Shown piece by piece: positions 10,701 to 18,702 of a DNA stretch of 23,771 nucleotides. The first letter of the stretch is position 1. Each line of letters starts with the position of its first letter. The stretch is taken from IMG/VR virus record IMGVR_UViG_3300030110_004504, positions 1 to 23,771 of that record; one strand, 5' to 3'. The notes under the pieces are model-generated. The model saw only the letters and a list, made by a program, of their open reading frames with translations, was not told the DNA's origin and made no database searches. The position numbers and the translations under genes were made by a program. Origin of the DNA: a virus.

Positions 10701-13700
10701 TTTATCTTCATTGCAAGATATTAAGTTACTGTCTCTTGCTTCTAACTTTTGTATTGATCCATATTCTGGATTTAAGTCTTTTGTTATTTTATCTGCTATT
10801 AAAAATTGATTAGTTTCGTTTATACCGTTCTTATTAACATATATACCTGAATATATTAAGCTTGCTTTCTTGTGTTCTTCAACAACTTCTCTTTCAAGTA
10901 CTGTAGAAACTTTTGGACCTTTGTCAATAAACACCTGATTAAAATCATCTCTTATTCTATTTGATTCAATACCGTTGCCAAATGTAAAGCAATTAAACCA
11001 TGACAAGATATCACTACCGACGTGACCACCATTTGCTACGTTAATAACTGTTTTACCACCAGCGTTTTCTGTGGCTGATGATATTCCTACTGTTACTATG
11101 TCTGTTTCAAAGCCGTTAGTATCAACAAATGTTTTTGTTTCGTTGTTTGTTATACCAGTTACTATACGATCAAGTGCTATTTTTCTATCTGCCATGTCAA
11201 CACTTACCACCTCAGCATCAGTTCCTTTTAATGTACTACCTATTTTAACAATACCTATTGCATCAGATATTTCGTGGTACAAATCTAAATCAGCTAGCTC
11301 TGCGGGCTCTGTTTCAAAAACGGCAGGTGATGGAACTTGCACTTCACTACCAGTTATTGGCTGCTCTTCTTTAGTTAGTATATATATTCTTGTTGCTGCT
11401 GAGCCACTAACAAATAAGGGTTCTTCTTGGTAAGGTTCTTCTTCTGTATCAATTAATTTTATTTTCCATATTCTAGTAAAATAATTTTCTAAAGTTCCTA
11501 TACTATCTTTATTCCAAAAATCTTTAAAATCACCATTAATAGGATCAAACACTATTTCGTATATCCCGCTTGTTACGCCAGCCTCATTAGCAAATTGTAT
11601 TTTAGTTCCAGTTACTAAACTTTTAAAACCCTGGTAATTTTCTGGTAAATTGTTTATGTAGTTTTGTATAGCTATTGGAACGTCATTATCTGCAGATGGA
11701 AAATTAGCTCCTAAGTTGTAAAATGTTAAACCAAAATATGCGCTATTAGTTGTAGGGTGTGTATGCTTTTTACTGCTTGATAAGTTTATAGGGTGAGTAG
11801 TTATATCATAAGGCTTGTTAGAAGTAAATGTTTCTCTATCATTATTACGGCTTAACTGCCACGTTATTGTTGGCGTACCACCAGATACATACGCTGTTTG
11901 ATTTTCTGCAATAGCTAATGATTCTGTTTCTGGTAATGTTTTCAGAACTTTGTAATCAAGTTCTGTTGCTTGTGGTATTTTTATATTTTCTACTATCTCT
12001 TTACTGTCTTCAACTTTAGCAAAAAACTTACCACTAAGCTCTGCGCCTCTTCTATTTTGCAGCTCAAATAATTCTAATGTTGGTGTTGTAACGGTTACAA
12101 GAAAATTATCAGCTTCAACTATAGCTGTGTCTAATGTTAATATATACCTGTTACCTGTAAGCATTTTGTAACCAACAACAGTATAAAACTTTGATACTTT
12201 TTTGTCACTACCTGTACCATCTGTAAACCTAACAACTCTTCTTGTACTTACGTTAAGCCTGTCATTTAATGTCGTGAAGTCTTTTGAACCACCACTAAAT
12301 TCAAATGTTGATAAACCTACTGTACATGGTCCTGATGTGTCAACATCTTCACTATGTATTTGTACTCTTTCAAACTCAACAAACTTTGGTGGCTCTAGTG
12401 CTATATCCAGTACTTTTAGTTTTACGTTATTTTCAATAACCTCTTCAAGCTGATGTTTCTTTTTTAACTCTATAAAATCTCCTGCTTTAACCTTGTTAAC
12501 TTCTGCTGAAGGAAAACTTAACCATATGTTACCATCTTCAGCTGTATAAAAATTACTTAACACTAGGTTATAATACTCACTAGCACCTTCTTTTAAAAAC
12601 CATTTATAATGTGTTGCCCAGTCAGGCGCAGGACTTTCTATATTACCAACAAGCTTATTTTTAAGTGCTGAGTTTTTCTTTTCAATAAACGTTGAAGCGT
12701 CTTTATCTGTAAATACAGGTGATTGTCTTCCGTATTTATCTTGATAAACAACACCAAGCTGATAATTTCTTTGTGACTTTACAGATGGTATACCTCTATT
12801 TTTTTTATCGTATTGTATTGTAATAGTTCCAGCTGTAGGTTGTGCATCAGTAAAAAATAAAAAGGTTTCGTTTGCTTGTTTGTTTATTAGTCTAGGGTAT
12901 TGATCAAATGGTAATTCATTACCACTTGCATCTAGGACAGTTACATCTTGACCTTGTATTGGAAACTCAGAAAATTTACTTGGTGATAAAGTTAATTTAC
13001 GATTACCAACAACGTATGTAAAATCTTCTGACTCAATAATGTTTGTTGATGCTTGGTCAACAATTATTGTAGGATCTTCTGTATCATACCCTTCTTTATA
13101 GTTACCATACACAATTCTATTACCTATAAGCTCTTGAGCTTTTGCTTTTTTAGGTACAGTATCAAATGGTCTTGTTAATTGATTTGATTCAACTAATGAC
13201 TTTAAAATTTCTCTATTTAATGTGTATGTGTTCTCGTTATTTTTTAAAGTCGTAACTATTCTTACATTATTACTGTTAGACTCTTTATATAAAATATCTA
13301 CGGATTTAACACCTTTTGGAAAAGCACTATCAACTATATCAGGTAAAGTTATTTCTAACTCTCTTAATCTATTTTCCATACCTAAGTTTGTTCCTGTGTT
13401 AGGTCTATAATCATATAAACCTGGCACGAAAGCCACATCTGAAAATGGTGAAAAACAAGAGTATTCACCATCGTTATATTTATACCTGTATGCAAATCTA
13501 GGAAATTTAAGCTTGTACAAAGCATCATCTTCTTCTAAGAAACACGTATACGCTTCACTGCCTGCTGATATCCTATCATCAATAGATATTATTCTTATTG
13601 TAACATTTACTTGACCTGCAAAAGGCCTTATATCTGTTACGGTTGCCCTTATAATTAAATCAACTTTTCTGTTGTTAATAATTTCAACTCTTTTAATTCT

Positions 13701-14447
13701 TATTATACTACCTCTTGTCCATGCTGTAGGAAATATTTGAACTGATATATCTTTTGTATCACCACCTTTAAGTACAACTGAGCTTAAGCTAAAGTCTTCA
13801 GTAATATCAAGTGGATTTGTTTCTATACCTATTTTACCTGATTGAAACGTAGCTGATTTATTAAGTGTTGGTGCTTTTAGTGGTGATTGTTTTATAACTG
13901 TTATATGCTCTTCTTTAAAAGCTACACCTTCAAATGTAGTATGTGTATTAAAATCTGTTGAAACAAAGCCTCCATTTTCTGTAACATTTATTTTTTTTGG
14001 TTCGTACTGATCATCTGTCCAAAATAATAAACCATCAATTATATTAATGCCTGTTATCAAATAACTTGAGCTAAACTTTAAGATGCTATTTTTATCAACT
14101 AACACTGGAGCTACAGTGTCTTTTACTGTATCATATACAGCTATAGCACTAACGCTTTTATCTGATGTAGCTATAAACCAATAAATTTTATTATTTTCTG
14201 TATCTGCGATGCTACCGATACACTCTGGATTTGTAAGATTACTTATGTAGTCTGATGACCACGCAACACCATCTTTTTTTATTTTTCTTTCTTGATTACC
14301 TAATATGTTTTGTACAGAACCAGCATTGGAACCTTCTGATGTTACTATTTCTACGTTTTGCGCGTCTCTATAATAACCTTGCGGTACAAGTCTCTCATCG
14401 AGATCCTTGTTCATAGCACCTCCAACAAAATTCTTTTTTATCTCCAT
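7743..14447 (-). CDS. Giant tail protein (nozzle/stabilisation type), 2234 aa
   Basis: At 6.7 kb this is the largest complete gene in the window. The N-terminus has the pattern GGAMNKDLDERLVPQGYYRD followed by a SEGS...VQNILGN stretch (to about residue 51), which I associate with large tail proteins of marine and Bacteroidota phages. Residues about 75-165 look like beta-propeller blades (ENNKIYWFIA, then GLLFWTDDQYEPKKINV, with an FWTD core). A second conserved-looking block lies near 1315-1450 (LRLSRDGLTDISGKGMSDYF, GGWTSFKSYIPESGLSI, RNTFYGA, SFKTLAYEGSQQKRF). Residues about 1560-1680 form an Ig-like Thr/Ser/Val-rich beta domain. The last 250 residues are Gly/Ser/Asp/Thr-rich with acidic clusters (GSGDDDNFDID). 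The position after two connector genes suggests a tail tube or nozzle component with host-facing C-terminal beta domains. The exact role is inferred. Start ATG 14447 is five bases past the upstream stop; no frameshift was found. Confidence 0.8.
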   Translation of the reverse strand: MEIKKNFVGGAMNKDLDERLVPQGYYRDAQNVEIVTSEGSNAGSVQNILGNQERKIKKDGVAWSSDYISNLTNPECIGSIADTENNKIYWFIATSDKSVSAIAVYDTVKDTVAPVLVDKNSILKFSSSYLITGINIIDGLLFWTDDQYEPKKINVTENGGFVSTDFNTHTTFEGVAFKEEHITVIKQSPLKAPTLNKSATFQSGKIGIETNPLDITEDFSLSSVVLKGGDTKDISVQIFPTAWTRGSIIRIKRVEIINNRKVDLIIRATVTDIRPFAGQVNVTIRIISIDDRISAGSEAYTCFLEEDDALYKLKFPRFAYRYKYNDGEYSCFSPFSDVAFVPGLYDYRPNTGTNLGMENRLRELEITLPDIVDSAFPKGVKSVDILYKESNSNNVRIVTTLKNNENTYTLNREILKSLVESNQLTRPFDTVPKKAKAQELIGNRIVYGNYKEGYDTEDPTIIVDQASTNIIESEDFTYVVGNRKLTLSPSKFSEFPIQGQDVTVLDASGNELPFDQYPRLINKQANETFLFFTDAQPTAGTITIQYDKKNRGIPSVKSQRNYQLGVVYQDKYGRQSPVFTDKDASTFIEKKNSALKNKLVGNIESPAPDWATHYKWFLKEGASEYYNLVLSNFYTAEDGNIWLSFPSAEVNKVKAGDFIELKKKHQLEEVIENNVKLKVLDIALEPPKFVEFERVQIHSEDVDTSGPCTVGLSTFEFSGGSKDFTTLNDRLNVSTRRVVRFTDGTGSDKKVSKFYTVVGYKMLTGNRYILTLDTAIVEADNFLVTVTTPTLELFELQNRRGAELSGKFFAKVEDSKEIVENIKIPQATELDYKVLKTLPETESLAIAENQTAYVSGGTPTITWQLSRNNDRETFTSNKPYDITTHPINLSSSKKHTHPTTNSAYFGLTFYNLGANFPSADNDVPIAIQNYINNLPENYQGFKSLVTGTKIQFANEAGVTSGIYEIVFDPINGDFKDFWNKDSIGTLENYFTRIWKIKLIDTEEEPYQEEPLFVSGSAATRIYILTKEEQPITGSEVQVPSPAVFETEPAELADLDLYHEISDAIGIVKIGSTLKGTDAEVVSVDMADRKIALDRIVTGITNNETKTFVDTNGFETDIVTVGISSATENAGGKTVINVANGGHVGSDILSWFNCFTFGNGIESNRIRDDFNQVFIDKGPKVSTVLEREVVEEHKKASLIYSGIYVNKNGINETNQFLIADKITKDLNPEYGSIQKLEARDSNLISCNEDKIINIVANKDAIFNADGNPQLIASTNVLGQAVPYTGEYGISKNPESFVSYAYRSYFTDKARGVVLRLSRDGLTDISGKGMSDYFGDNLKTSTKLIGSYSEDKSEYILTLNKDTSETVAFSESSGEGGGWTSFKSYIPESGLSINDTYYTFKNGLLYSHDNETRNTFYGASAVESSINVLFNEMSDTVKSFKTLAYEGSQQKRFRYLGTIDSVEYTAADNLTLARLIELAPDTTSEFNSLSAQERQAGWYLDNITTDLQSGSIQEFIGKENKFYNHLRGDSLTDANLDASEFSVQGLGVAAAAEGDADGGNVGSQTQADVSITIAGLTNNNLEINGTPSGYSANSTNDTFTKAFTASANISTVTLQVDLDALSGFDLPSSLTISGNATASYNSTTGVVTFTLTAGGTIGTDGHTETITITSAATGTKNSVAGNYIIQASPLFVTSTDTINTTQSYSATDYVGNKQVVVSEFTLNTVPAIPGELPIFGGYKGGTYFEPTAFDLLQVNIKNDNSGKYTLTISDKITNADNEVISMKVKVEYTFGSETTITGDDIIIQVATGLSKQGPSSPKIRSIVLGRKLDDGTFVPDDSKVGYIGANDIRYFKVSGDAGALFGLTRLSPGSTLGFKLNGSASDIAQDTLQIPTEQNFLLVSLEMPDRTGQTQLENMGFFVNSTMLKSGFTEVSSGVHVQVNQHALSKLKLQVSSTSYGGTGSAVGTSNFTVTEDVDRDFINNATVTAFTGDSAIAAQFITTQAQTESEISGSSNFFSRFIPFKFVFDPGGGSDDTLIRQPEAADFTHTGNGGSGDDDNFDIDITNLTATLATGSGGSATKLTVFGMLVIKKYGDATSNSGGSFNLLNFNPDNLITRGSGVSSLYVNLFGISNIATTTSRGTIPTTINIGTSDGTNYTGTVTFVPLSSFFTGKTTSDITISYTLDGFSNNGSATNPSGWTGAYTGGLATIAVNVNLDNASGGNLVAGDAPLTIQYDAS

Positions 14448-14452
14448 ACTAA

Positions 14453-15556
14453 TTAATGTTTAATCTGTTTCGATTTGTTTCTCATTATCTGAGCTAACTC
14501 CTCGGACTTAAGGTTTGATAACCTTATTTTAGCATTTCTTAATGATGCGTATCTTTCTTGTTTGTATCTTCTTACCACATACTCTGGTATGTTTACTCTT
14601 GATGATAATACAGCGTGAGCAATATGTTTGTATAAAGCTTCTTCAGCAAACTTATGTACTCTCATCTCGTCATCAGTACCTAAAGTATCTGATATATATT
14701 TTATTATTACAGTTTTACCTGACAAGCCAGCTGAAAAATGTATTCGACCTTGATTTAAATCTATGTAATAAGATCCGTTATCTTGAGCGTGCTCTGGTGT
14801 TAAACCATATCTTCTACCTTCTTGAAACTTCCACTCAATATCAGTGCTATCGTCTTGATTTACATTTGATTCACTTGTTCCTGCTTGACCGTTTTTAAAT
14901 TTATCCCAAGTATCAGATGGTTGTTGTTCTAATAGTGTACCGTCATTATCAAAAACGTAATCAAAGTTAGCATCTTGCAATAATGATTTAGGGTTTGATG
15001 AATATCTAACTGGATATAATTTTAATTCTATACCTTGACCATCCGTATGAACTATGCTAGTATAATTAACATAGTCATGTGGTAAAGGTATTATTAGTGA
15101 AGGTGGTACTTCTATTTCTTGTGATTTATGTGATTGTAACGTGTCATAACTAAACTCTGCTAAACCTCTTTTAGCATGAAAGCTAACATCTGTTCTACTA
15201 ACTTTGCTTATTAATTTACCTTCACCAACATAAGCTATCATAAAGTTATTTACAATATCTGTTAGTGCTACGTGTTGATACGTACCAAAATCTTCTGTGG
15301 TTTCTACTTGTCTAACTACAATATTAACACCAGCTGTTGGTGCTGTATCTAATGTTAAGTTAGGACTTGAATATGCGTAATCATCAACATCAAGCTCAGC
15401 ACCATCTACAAAAACTCTTATGTCTGCTTTAGCTGCTGGTACTGTAGGAAAGAAAGTGTTTAACAGCTCATACGCCTGTGCGGCATCTGCTACAGCTTCA
15501 AAGGTTTGACTTTGCTGATAATACTCTTCTTGTGTTTTATTAAATAAGCCTGCCAT
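14453..15556 (-). CDS. Putative head-tail connector with N-terminal beta-domain extension
   Basis: The 367-residue product seems to have two parts. Residues about 1-95 hold a helical lead (FNKTQEEYYQQSQTFEAV) and a beta hairpin domain (ADIRVFVDGAELDVDDYAYS, then LTLDTAPTAGVNIVVRQVE). The latter resembles the small N-terminal domain of T7-type tail fibres. From about 100 on, the pattern IVNNFMIAYVGEGKLISKVS, then DVSFHAKRGLAEFSYDTL and PPSLIIPLPHDYVNYTSI, is one I associate with connector or neck-type structural proteins of marine phages. The C-terminal 65 residues are helical and basic (YVVRRYKQERYASLRNAKIR). It lies between another connector-type gene (three bases upstream) and the giant tail gene, supporting a role at the portal-tail joint. 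A purely tail-side adaptor is the main alternative. Confidence 0.65.
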   Translation of the reverse strand: MAGLFNKTQEEYYQQSQTFEAVADAAQAYELLNTFFPTVPAAKADIRVFVDGAELDVDDYAYSSPNLTLDTAPTAGVNIVVRQVETTEDFGTYQHVALTDIVNNFMIAYVGEGKLISKVSRTDVSFHAKRGLAEFSYDTLQSHKSQEIEVPPSLIIPLPHDYVNYTSIVHTDGQGIELKLYPVRYSSNPKSLLQDANFDYVFDNDGTLLEQQPSDTWDKFKNGQAGTSESNVNQDDSTDIEWKFQEGRRYGLTPEHAQDNGSYYIDLNQGRIHFSAGLSGKTVIIKYISDTLGTDDEMRVHKFAEEALYKHIAHAVLSSRVNIPEYVVRRYKQERYASLRNAKIRLSNLKSEELAQIMRNKSKQIKH

Positions 15557-15559
15557 TTA

Positions 15560-16270
15560 TTATAATTTTTCGTTTTGTAAATTTTCAATATCTTCTTTAT
15601 CAGATGCTTGGTATACATCAGCCGCTTCCATAGATATACCTGCTAGTTCTAATATTTTATTAACTAAGTTTCTTTGTTCTGACCCGTGTAATTCAAAGTT
15701 TGTAGAACTACTAGGATCATATAGTGGCTCATTATTAACCATAACAAAACCCCATTTAACAGTTGCTGGATTTTTTATATAAGTTATTTTAGCTCCTGAC
15801 GTTTTTGTTTCCCAAAAAGGTGTGGTTGTTTTACTACCATATACAACTAAACCATCTGAGTTTTTTACATAAATAGGTTGGTTGTTTGTAGGTAAAGTCA
15901 GATTGCTAGCTAGTATGTATTTAAGATCTTTTAACGATATGTTACTAGCTTCTTTATCGTTAAACAGTACTGAATTTATTTTGTATAAGTCTGATGGTAA
16001 GTTATAGTGATCTGAATCATATGATAAAGCTGTATCATACTTTTCAAATAAACTTATTTTTTCTTCGATGCTATCGATTGTATCGGCAAATCTAGTATCA
16101 TTACCAGGTCTTCTCATGAACTGATTAAGGTCATAGAAATACTGCTCAAATATATCTGCTTGTGCAGCATTAGCAAATACATTATACTCTTGAGGTGTTA
16201 CATAACCTCTTTGTTCTTTGTTTGATATTGCTAAAACCCTTTGATAAATTGTGTTTACGTTAATTGCCAT
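15560..16270 (-). CDS. Putative head-tail connector/adaptor protein, 236 aa
   Basis: The preferred start is the ATG at 16270 (MAINVNTIYQRVLAISNKEQ). A GTG nine codons upstream at 16297 would lie inside a hairpin and add MTTLYKKKF, so I reject it. The N-terminal 80 residues are helical, with GYVTPQEYNVFANAAQADIF followed by EQYFYDLNQF, a pattern I associate with a conserved structural protein next to the connector in marine phages. The middle is beta-rich (PIYVKNSDGLVVYG, AKITYIKNPATVKWGFV). The C-terminal helix (EQRNLVNKILELAGISMEAA) is acidic at its end. No membrane or catalytic motif is visible. The gene lies between a winged-helix-like gene and a second connector candidate. The function is inferred from position and fold pattern. 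Confidence 0.65.
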   Translation of the reverse strand: MAINVNTIYQRVLAISNKEQRGYVTPQEYNVFANAAQADIFEQYFYDLNQFMRRPGNDTRFADTIDSIEEKISLFEKYDTALSYDSDHYNLPSDLYKINSVLFNDKEASNISLKDLKYILASNLTLPTNNQPIYVKNSDGLVVYGSKTTTPFWETKTSGAKITYIKNPATVKWGFVMVNNEPLYDPSSSTNFELHGSEQRNLVNKILELAGISMEAADVYQASDKEDIENLQNEKL

Positions 16271-16283
16271 AAATTTCTTTTTA

Positions 16284-16319
16284 TATAGTGTAGTCACCCA
16301 ATAGAGTGACTACTCTATA
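16284..16319 (-). promoter_or_regulatory. Overlapping hairpins before the connector gene
   Basis: On the minus strand the arms TATAGAGTAGTCAC (16319-16306) and GTGACTACACTATA (16297-16284) pair at 13 of 14 positions around an 8-base loop. The same RNA contains a competing perfect 7-bp stem, ATAGAGT and ACTCTAT (16318-16312 and 16307-16301), with a 4-base loop. The two stems share bases, so they cannot form together. The downstream ATG (16270) starts 13 bases after the long stem. No U-tract follows on either strand, so it is not a standard intrinsic terminator. It could be an RNase III processing site, a pause site or a translational control element; that is inference. Confidence 0.6.
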
Positions 16320-16329
16320 AAGTGATTAA

Positions 16330-17130
16330 TTATTTTAATCTTTTTTCTAAATTGCCATAAGCTTCTAAGCCTTCGTCAGTTTTAAACCATGCAGCTAAAG
16401 CAGAATATGGATGCTCATCAAAAGGAACATTCATGACTTTTCTACCTGTGTTAGCCCATGTAAAACTTCTATTGTCGGATGATAGGTTTAGTAAACCTAA
16501 TTCAACGCATTTAATTCCAAAGTTTCTAAGCGTAACATTTTCATCATTAGCTAGTTCTAAAAATAATGAAGGGTTGTTTTTAGCTAACAACACAACATCT
16601 CTTTTTATTTCTTTTGATGTCATATTACTTACTGAACTACCTCGCTCTACTCTTAGTATAGCTTCTGCTCTATCAACATCTAAACTCATTGCAGAGTTCA
16701 ATGCTTCTATTTCTGTTTCAATAGTAACCATATCTTCTTCAGCTTCTTGAACAGCATTAAACTCTTTGAATAATCTGTCTCTCTGTGGATGATATAGTGA
16801 TAAAAGCTTTTGTAATGTTTGTTTTTCTTTTGGAACGTTTAAAACGCCATCTTCAAAAGTTATGTGACCTAATCTAGCATCACCTTTAAATTCATCTACA
16901 AAAGGTGTTTTTTGATTAAGCGTATATTTTAATTCTCTTTCGTATCCTTTTTCTTCATCAAAGTAATATATACCTCTTGATCTAATTGTATACGACAAAG
17001 GTGTCAAACCTTCTCTTAAATAATATACTCTGTCTTTTATTTCCCAAGAATTTTTTTTCTTAGGTTGTTCTTTTGCAACAACTACAGGTTCTTCTATAGC
17101 TACCGCTTTTTTTGTTTGTTTTTTTGCCAT
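16330..17130 (-). CDS. Winged-helix-like protein of unknown role in the head gene cluster
   Basis: The 266-residue product starts with a basic Lys-rich tail (MAKKQTKKAV, then KEQPKKKNSWEIKDR). Residues 35-100 have strand-like segments (RVYYLREGLTPLSYTIRSRG, GIYYFDEE). Residues 105-160 form an acidic helical stretch with coiled-coil character. Residues 190-245 (LRNFGIKCVELGLLNL, then FTWANTGRKV) read as a helix plus two-strand wing, as in a winged helix. The last residues are helical. I do not recognise a named family. It lies directly after the capsid terminator and before the connector genes. A DNA-contacting head or vertex protein, or a regulator encoded with the head genes, are both possible. 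The 20 bases before the ATG are almost purely A/T. Confidence 0.7.
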   Translation of the reverse strand: MAKKQTKKAVAIEEPVVVAKEQPKKKNSWEIKDRVYYLREGLTPLSYTIRSRGIYYFDEEKGYERELKYTLNQKTPFVDEFKGDARLGHITFEDGVLNVPKEKQTLQKLLSLYHPQRDRLFKEFNAVQEAEEDMVTIETEIEALNSAMSLDVDRAEAILRVERGSSVSNMTSKEIKRDVVLLAKNNPSLFLELANDENVTLRNFGIKCVELGLLNLSSDNRSFTWANTGRKVMNVPFDEHPYSALAAWFKTDEGLEAYGNLEKRLK

Positions 17131-17151
17131 GATATAATAAAATTAAATATT

Positions 17152-17193
17152 AAAAAAAAATAAAGGGCTAGGTGCCGAAGCACCTAACTCTTT
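17152..17193 (-). terminator. Intrinsic terminator after the capsid gene (UUCG loop)
   Basis: On the minus strand the stem runs from 17193 to 17162. The core TAGGTGC-TTCG-GCACCTA is a perfect 7-bp stem closed by C(UUCG)G. Beyond one mismatch it continues as AAAGAGT against GCCCTTT, with one G-U pair, to about 14 bp. Nine T's follow at 17160-17152. This is a textbook rho-independent terminator for transcription in the direction of the genes. It lies eleven bases after the capsid stop codon and about 20 bases before the next start. Confidence 0.9.
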
Positions 17194-17204
17194 AAAATAA
17201 TGTA

Positions 17205-18683
17205 TTAGTTAAGTAACATGAAGTTATTAGCTCCTTGTACTACTAAACATCTCTCAGATAGGAAGTTGATTTCCATAGCATCAAGATCAGATGTGATGTT
17301 TCCACCTACTGAACCTGTTACCCATGTCTTCATTCTTCTATCATCTACTTGAGATGCTCTATATCTAACATGTAAGAATGGTCGTCTCATACTTTGTCCA
17401 ACTACTTCATCATAAACTGTTGAAGTACCAGCTGGGATTAATACCCCTCTGACGTCGTTGAAAGCTGCTTGACCTCTTAATGTTACTTCATTTAAGTATC
17501 TCCAATCTGTTTTGTAGAAGTCATAAGATGCTCTTCTAAATCCAGAGAAACCTAAATTTAACGCCATATCTTCAGAGTTACTGAATACACCGTAAGATGT
17601 ACCACCAGACCCGTAAGAATTTTGCGCTGCTAACATATCATCAATTGCTAATGATACTGTTCTGTTACAGTAAAGCATGTACTCTTCAATAGCACCTTGC
17701 TCATCAAACTTTTTAAGTATCTCGTCAAAAGATCCTAAATCATCTACTGCTGTAGTTCCACCGATACCCGAAGTCGTGTGACCTCTAGCTTCGATAGCTG
17801 AGAATAAACCTTCAGTACCAACACTGTCGCCAGCTGTTCCTAAAGTTTCATCAAGAATAGATCCACCAGAATTATCTGCTTTCTCTGCTTCAACTAAAGC
17901 CATTTCTAAGTAATCAGCAAATCTTAATCTAGTTTCTGCTTCTGCTTTTAGATACCATAAGTAACCTGAAGTTCCGTCTTCTGCACTTACTTCAACCCAA
18001 CCGATTCTTGAAGTATCAGATCCTGAGATCTCATAGTGATCTTTTAAGATGATTGGTTTGTTGTTAAATGATTTGAAGCTAGGATTAACTGGGTTATTCT
18101 TAGCATCGTTGCCCATACCTCTACTTGCCTTAGCAAACTCAGATCCATAAACGAATACTCTACCGTTTGTTCCATTTAATGAAAAACCAGATACATTACT
18201 TATACCTGCTACATTGTAAGGTAAAACTGTAATAGTAGTAGCCGCTGTGTCTGAAACATAACCTCTAAATACAGTTGGAGTCGCACCACCATCAGAGACT
18301 AGAACTGTTTGTCCTATTCTAACTGCGTGATTTGCGTTTACATCCGTTGTTCCTACGGAACCTGTTATTGTAATAGTGTTAGTTGAAATACTTGCGATTT
18401 TGTAAGATAGATGTAATCTACCTTGTTCTGTCCATATTACTTGATCTGAACTCATTGCTTCTTCTGCTCCAATAGCTGATAAGAAACCAGAGATATTTCT
18501 TTTACCGTAAACCTCTGCTTCTTGTTCTATCAAATCAGGTAGATACTGCTGTGCCCAACCTGCATTTCCGTTACCGTCAATGTCTGAAGAAGTAAAATCC
18601 AAATAATTAGTAGATATAGCACTTTTAATTGGTGAAGGAACTGCGTTTAAAGACGCACCCGCACCTGGAGTAATTGCTGCCAT
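17205..18683 (-). CDS. Major capsid protein (HK97-type, putative)
   Basis: The 492-residue product follows portal and scaffold-like genes and is followed by a strong terminator, as expected for the most abundant virion protein. The N-terminus (residues 1-50) is small-residue and helix-rich (GWAQQYLPDLIEQEAEVYGK at 42-61). Residues 60-95 fit an N-terminal arm leading into the core (SGFLSAIGAEEAMSSDQVIW). About 95-180 is an added beta-rich stretch (STNTITITGSVGTT, then GQTVLVSDGG and ATTITVLPYN), probably an insertion domain. Residues 230 onward are helical (AEAETRLRFADYLEMALVEAE), followed by strands and loops that match a typical capsid core. The end (FLSERCLVVQGANNFMLLN) is a beta strand. 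Capsid identity is inferred from position, size and secondary-structure pattern. ATG 18683 has an A/T leader (AAAATTTAAAAATT). Confidence 0.8.
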   Translation of the reverse strand: MAAITPGAGASLNAVPSPIKSAISTNYLDFTSSDIDGNGNAGWAQQYLPDLIEQEAEVYGKRNISGFLSAIGAEEAMSSDQVIWTEQGRLHLSYKIASISTNTITITGSVGTTDVNANHAVRIGQTVLVSDGGATPTVFRGYVSDTAATTITVLPYNVAGISNVSGFSLNGTNGRVFVYGSEFAKASRGMGNDAKNNPVNPSFKSFNNKPIILKDHYEISGSDTSRIGWVEVSAEDGTSGYLWYLKAEAETRLRFADYLEMALVEAEKADNSGGSILDETLGTAGDSVGTEGLFSAIEARGHTTSGIGGTTAVDDLGSFDEILKKFDEQGAIEEYMLYCNRTVSLAIDDMLAAQNSYGSGGTSYGVFSNSEDMALNLGFSGFRRASYDFYKTDWRYLNEVTLRGQAAFNDVRGVLIPAGTSTVYDEVVGQSMRRPFLHVRYRASQVDDRRMKTWVTGSVGGNITSDLDAMEINFLSERCLVVQGANNFMLLN

Positions 18684-18702
18684 AATTTTTAAATTTTAAT
18701 TG

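Noticed and set aside
16271-16297. GTG start that would extend the 236-residue connector by nine residues.
   Set aside because: It lies inside the hairpin arm, the added residues look unlike a protein start, and the ATG at 16270 has the usual A/T leader and the MA start shared by many neighbours.
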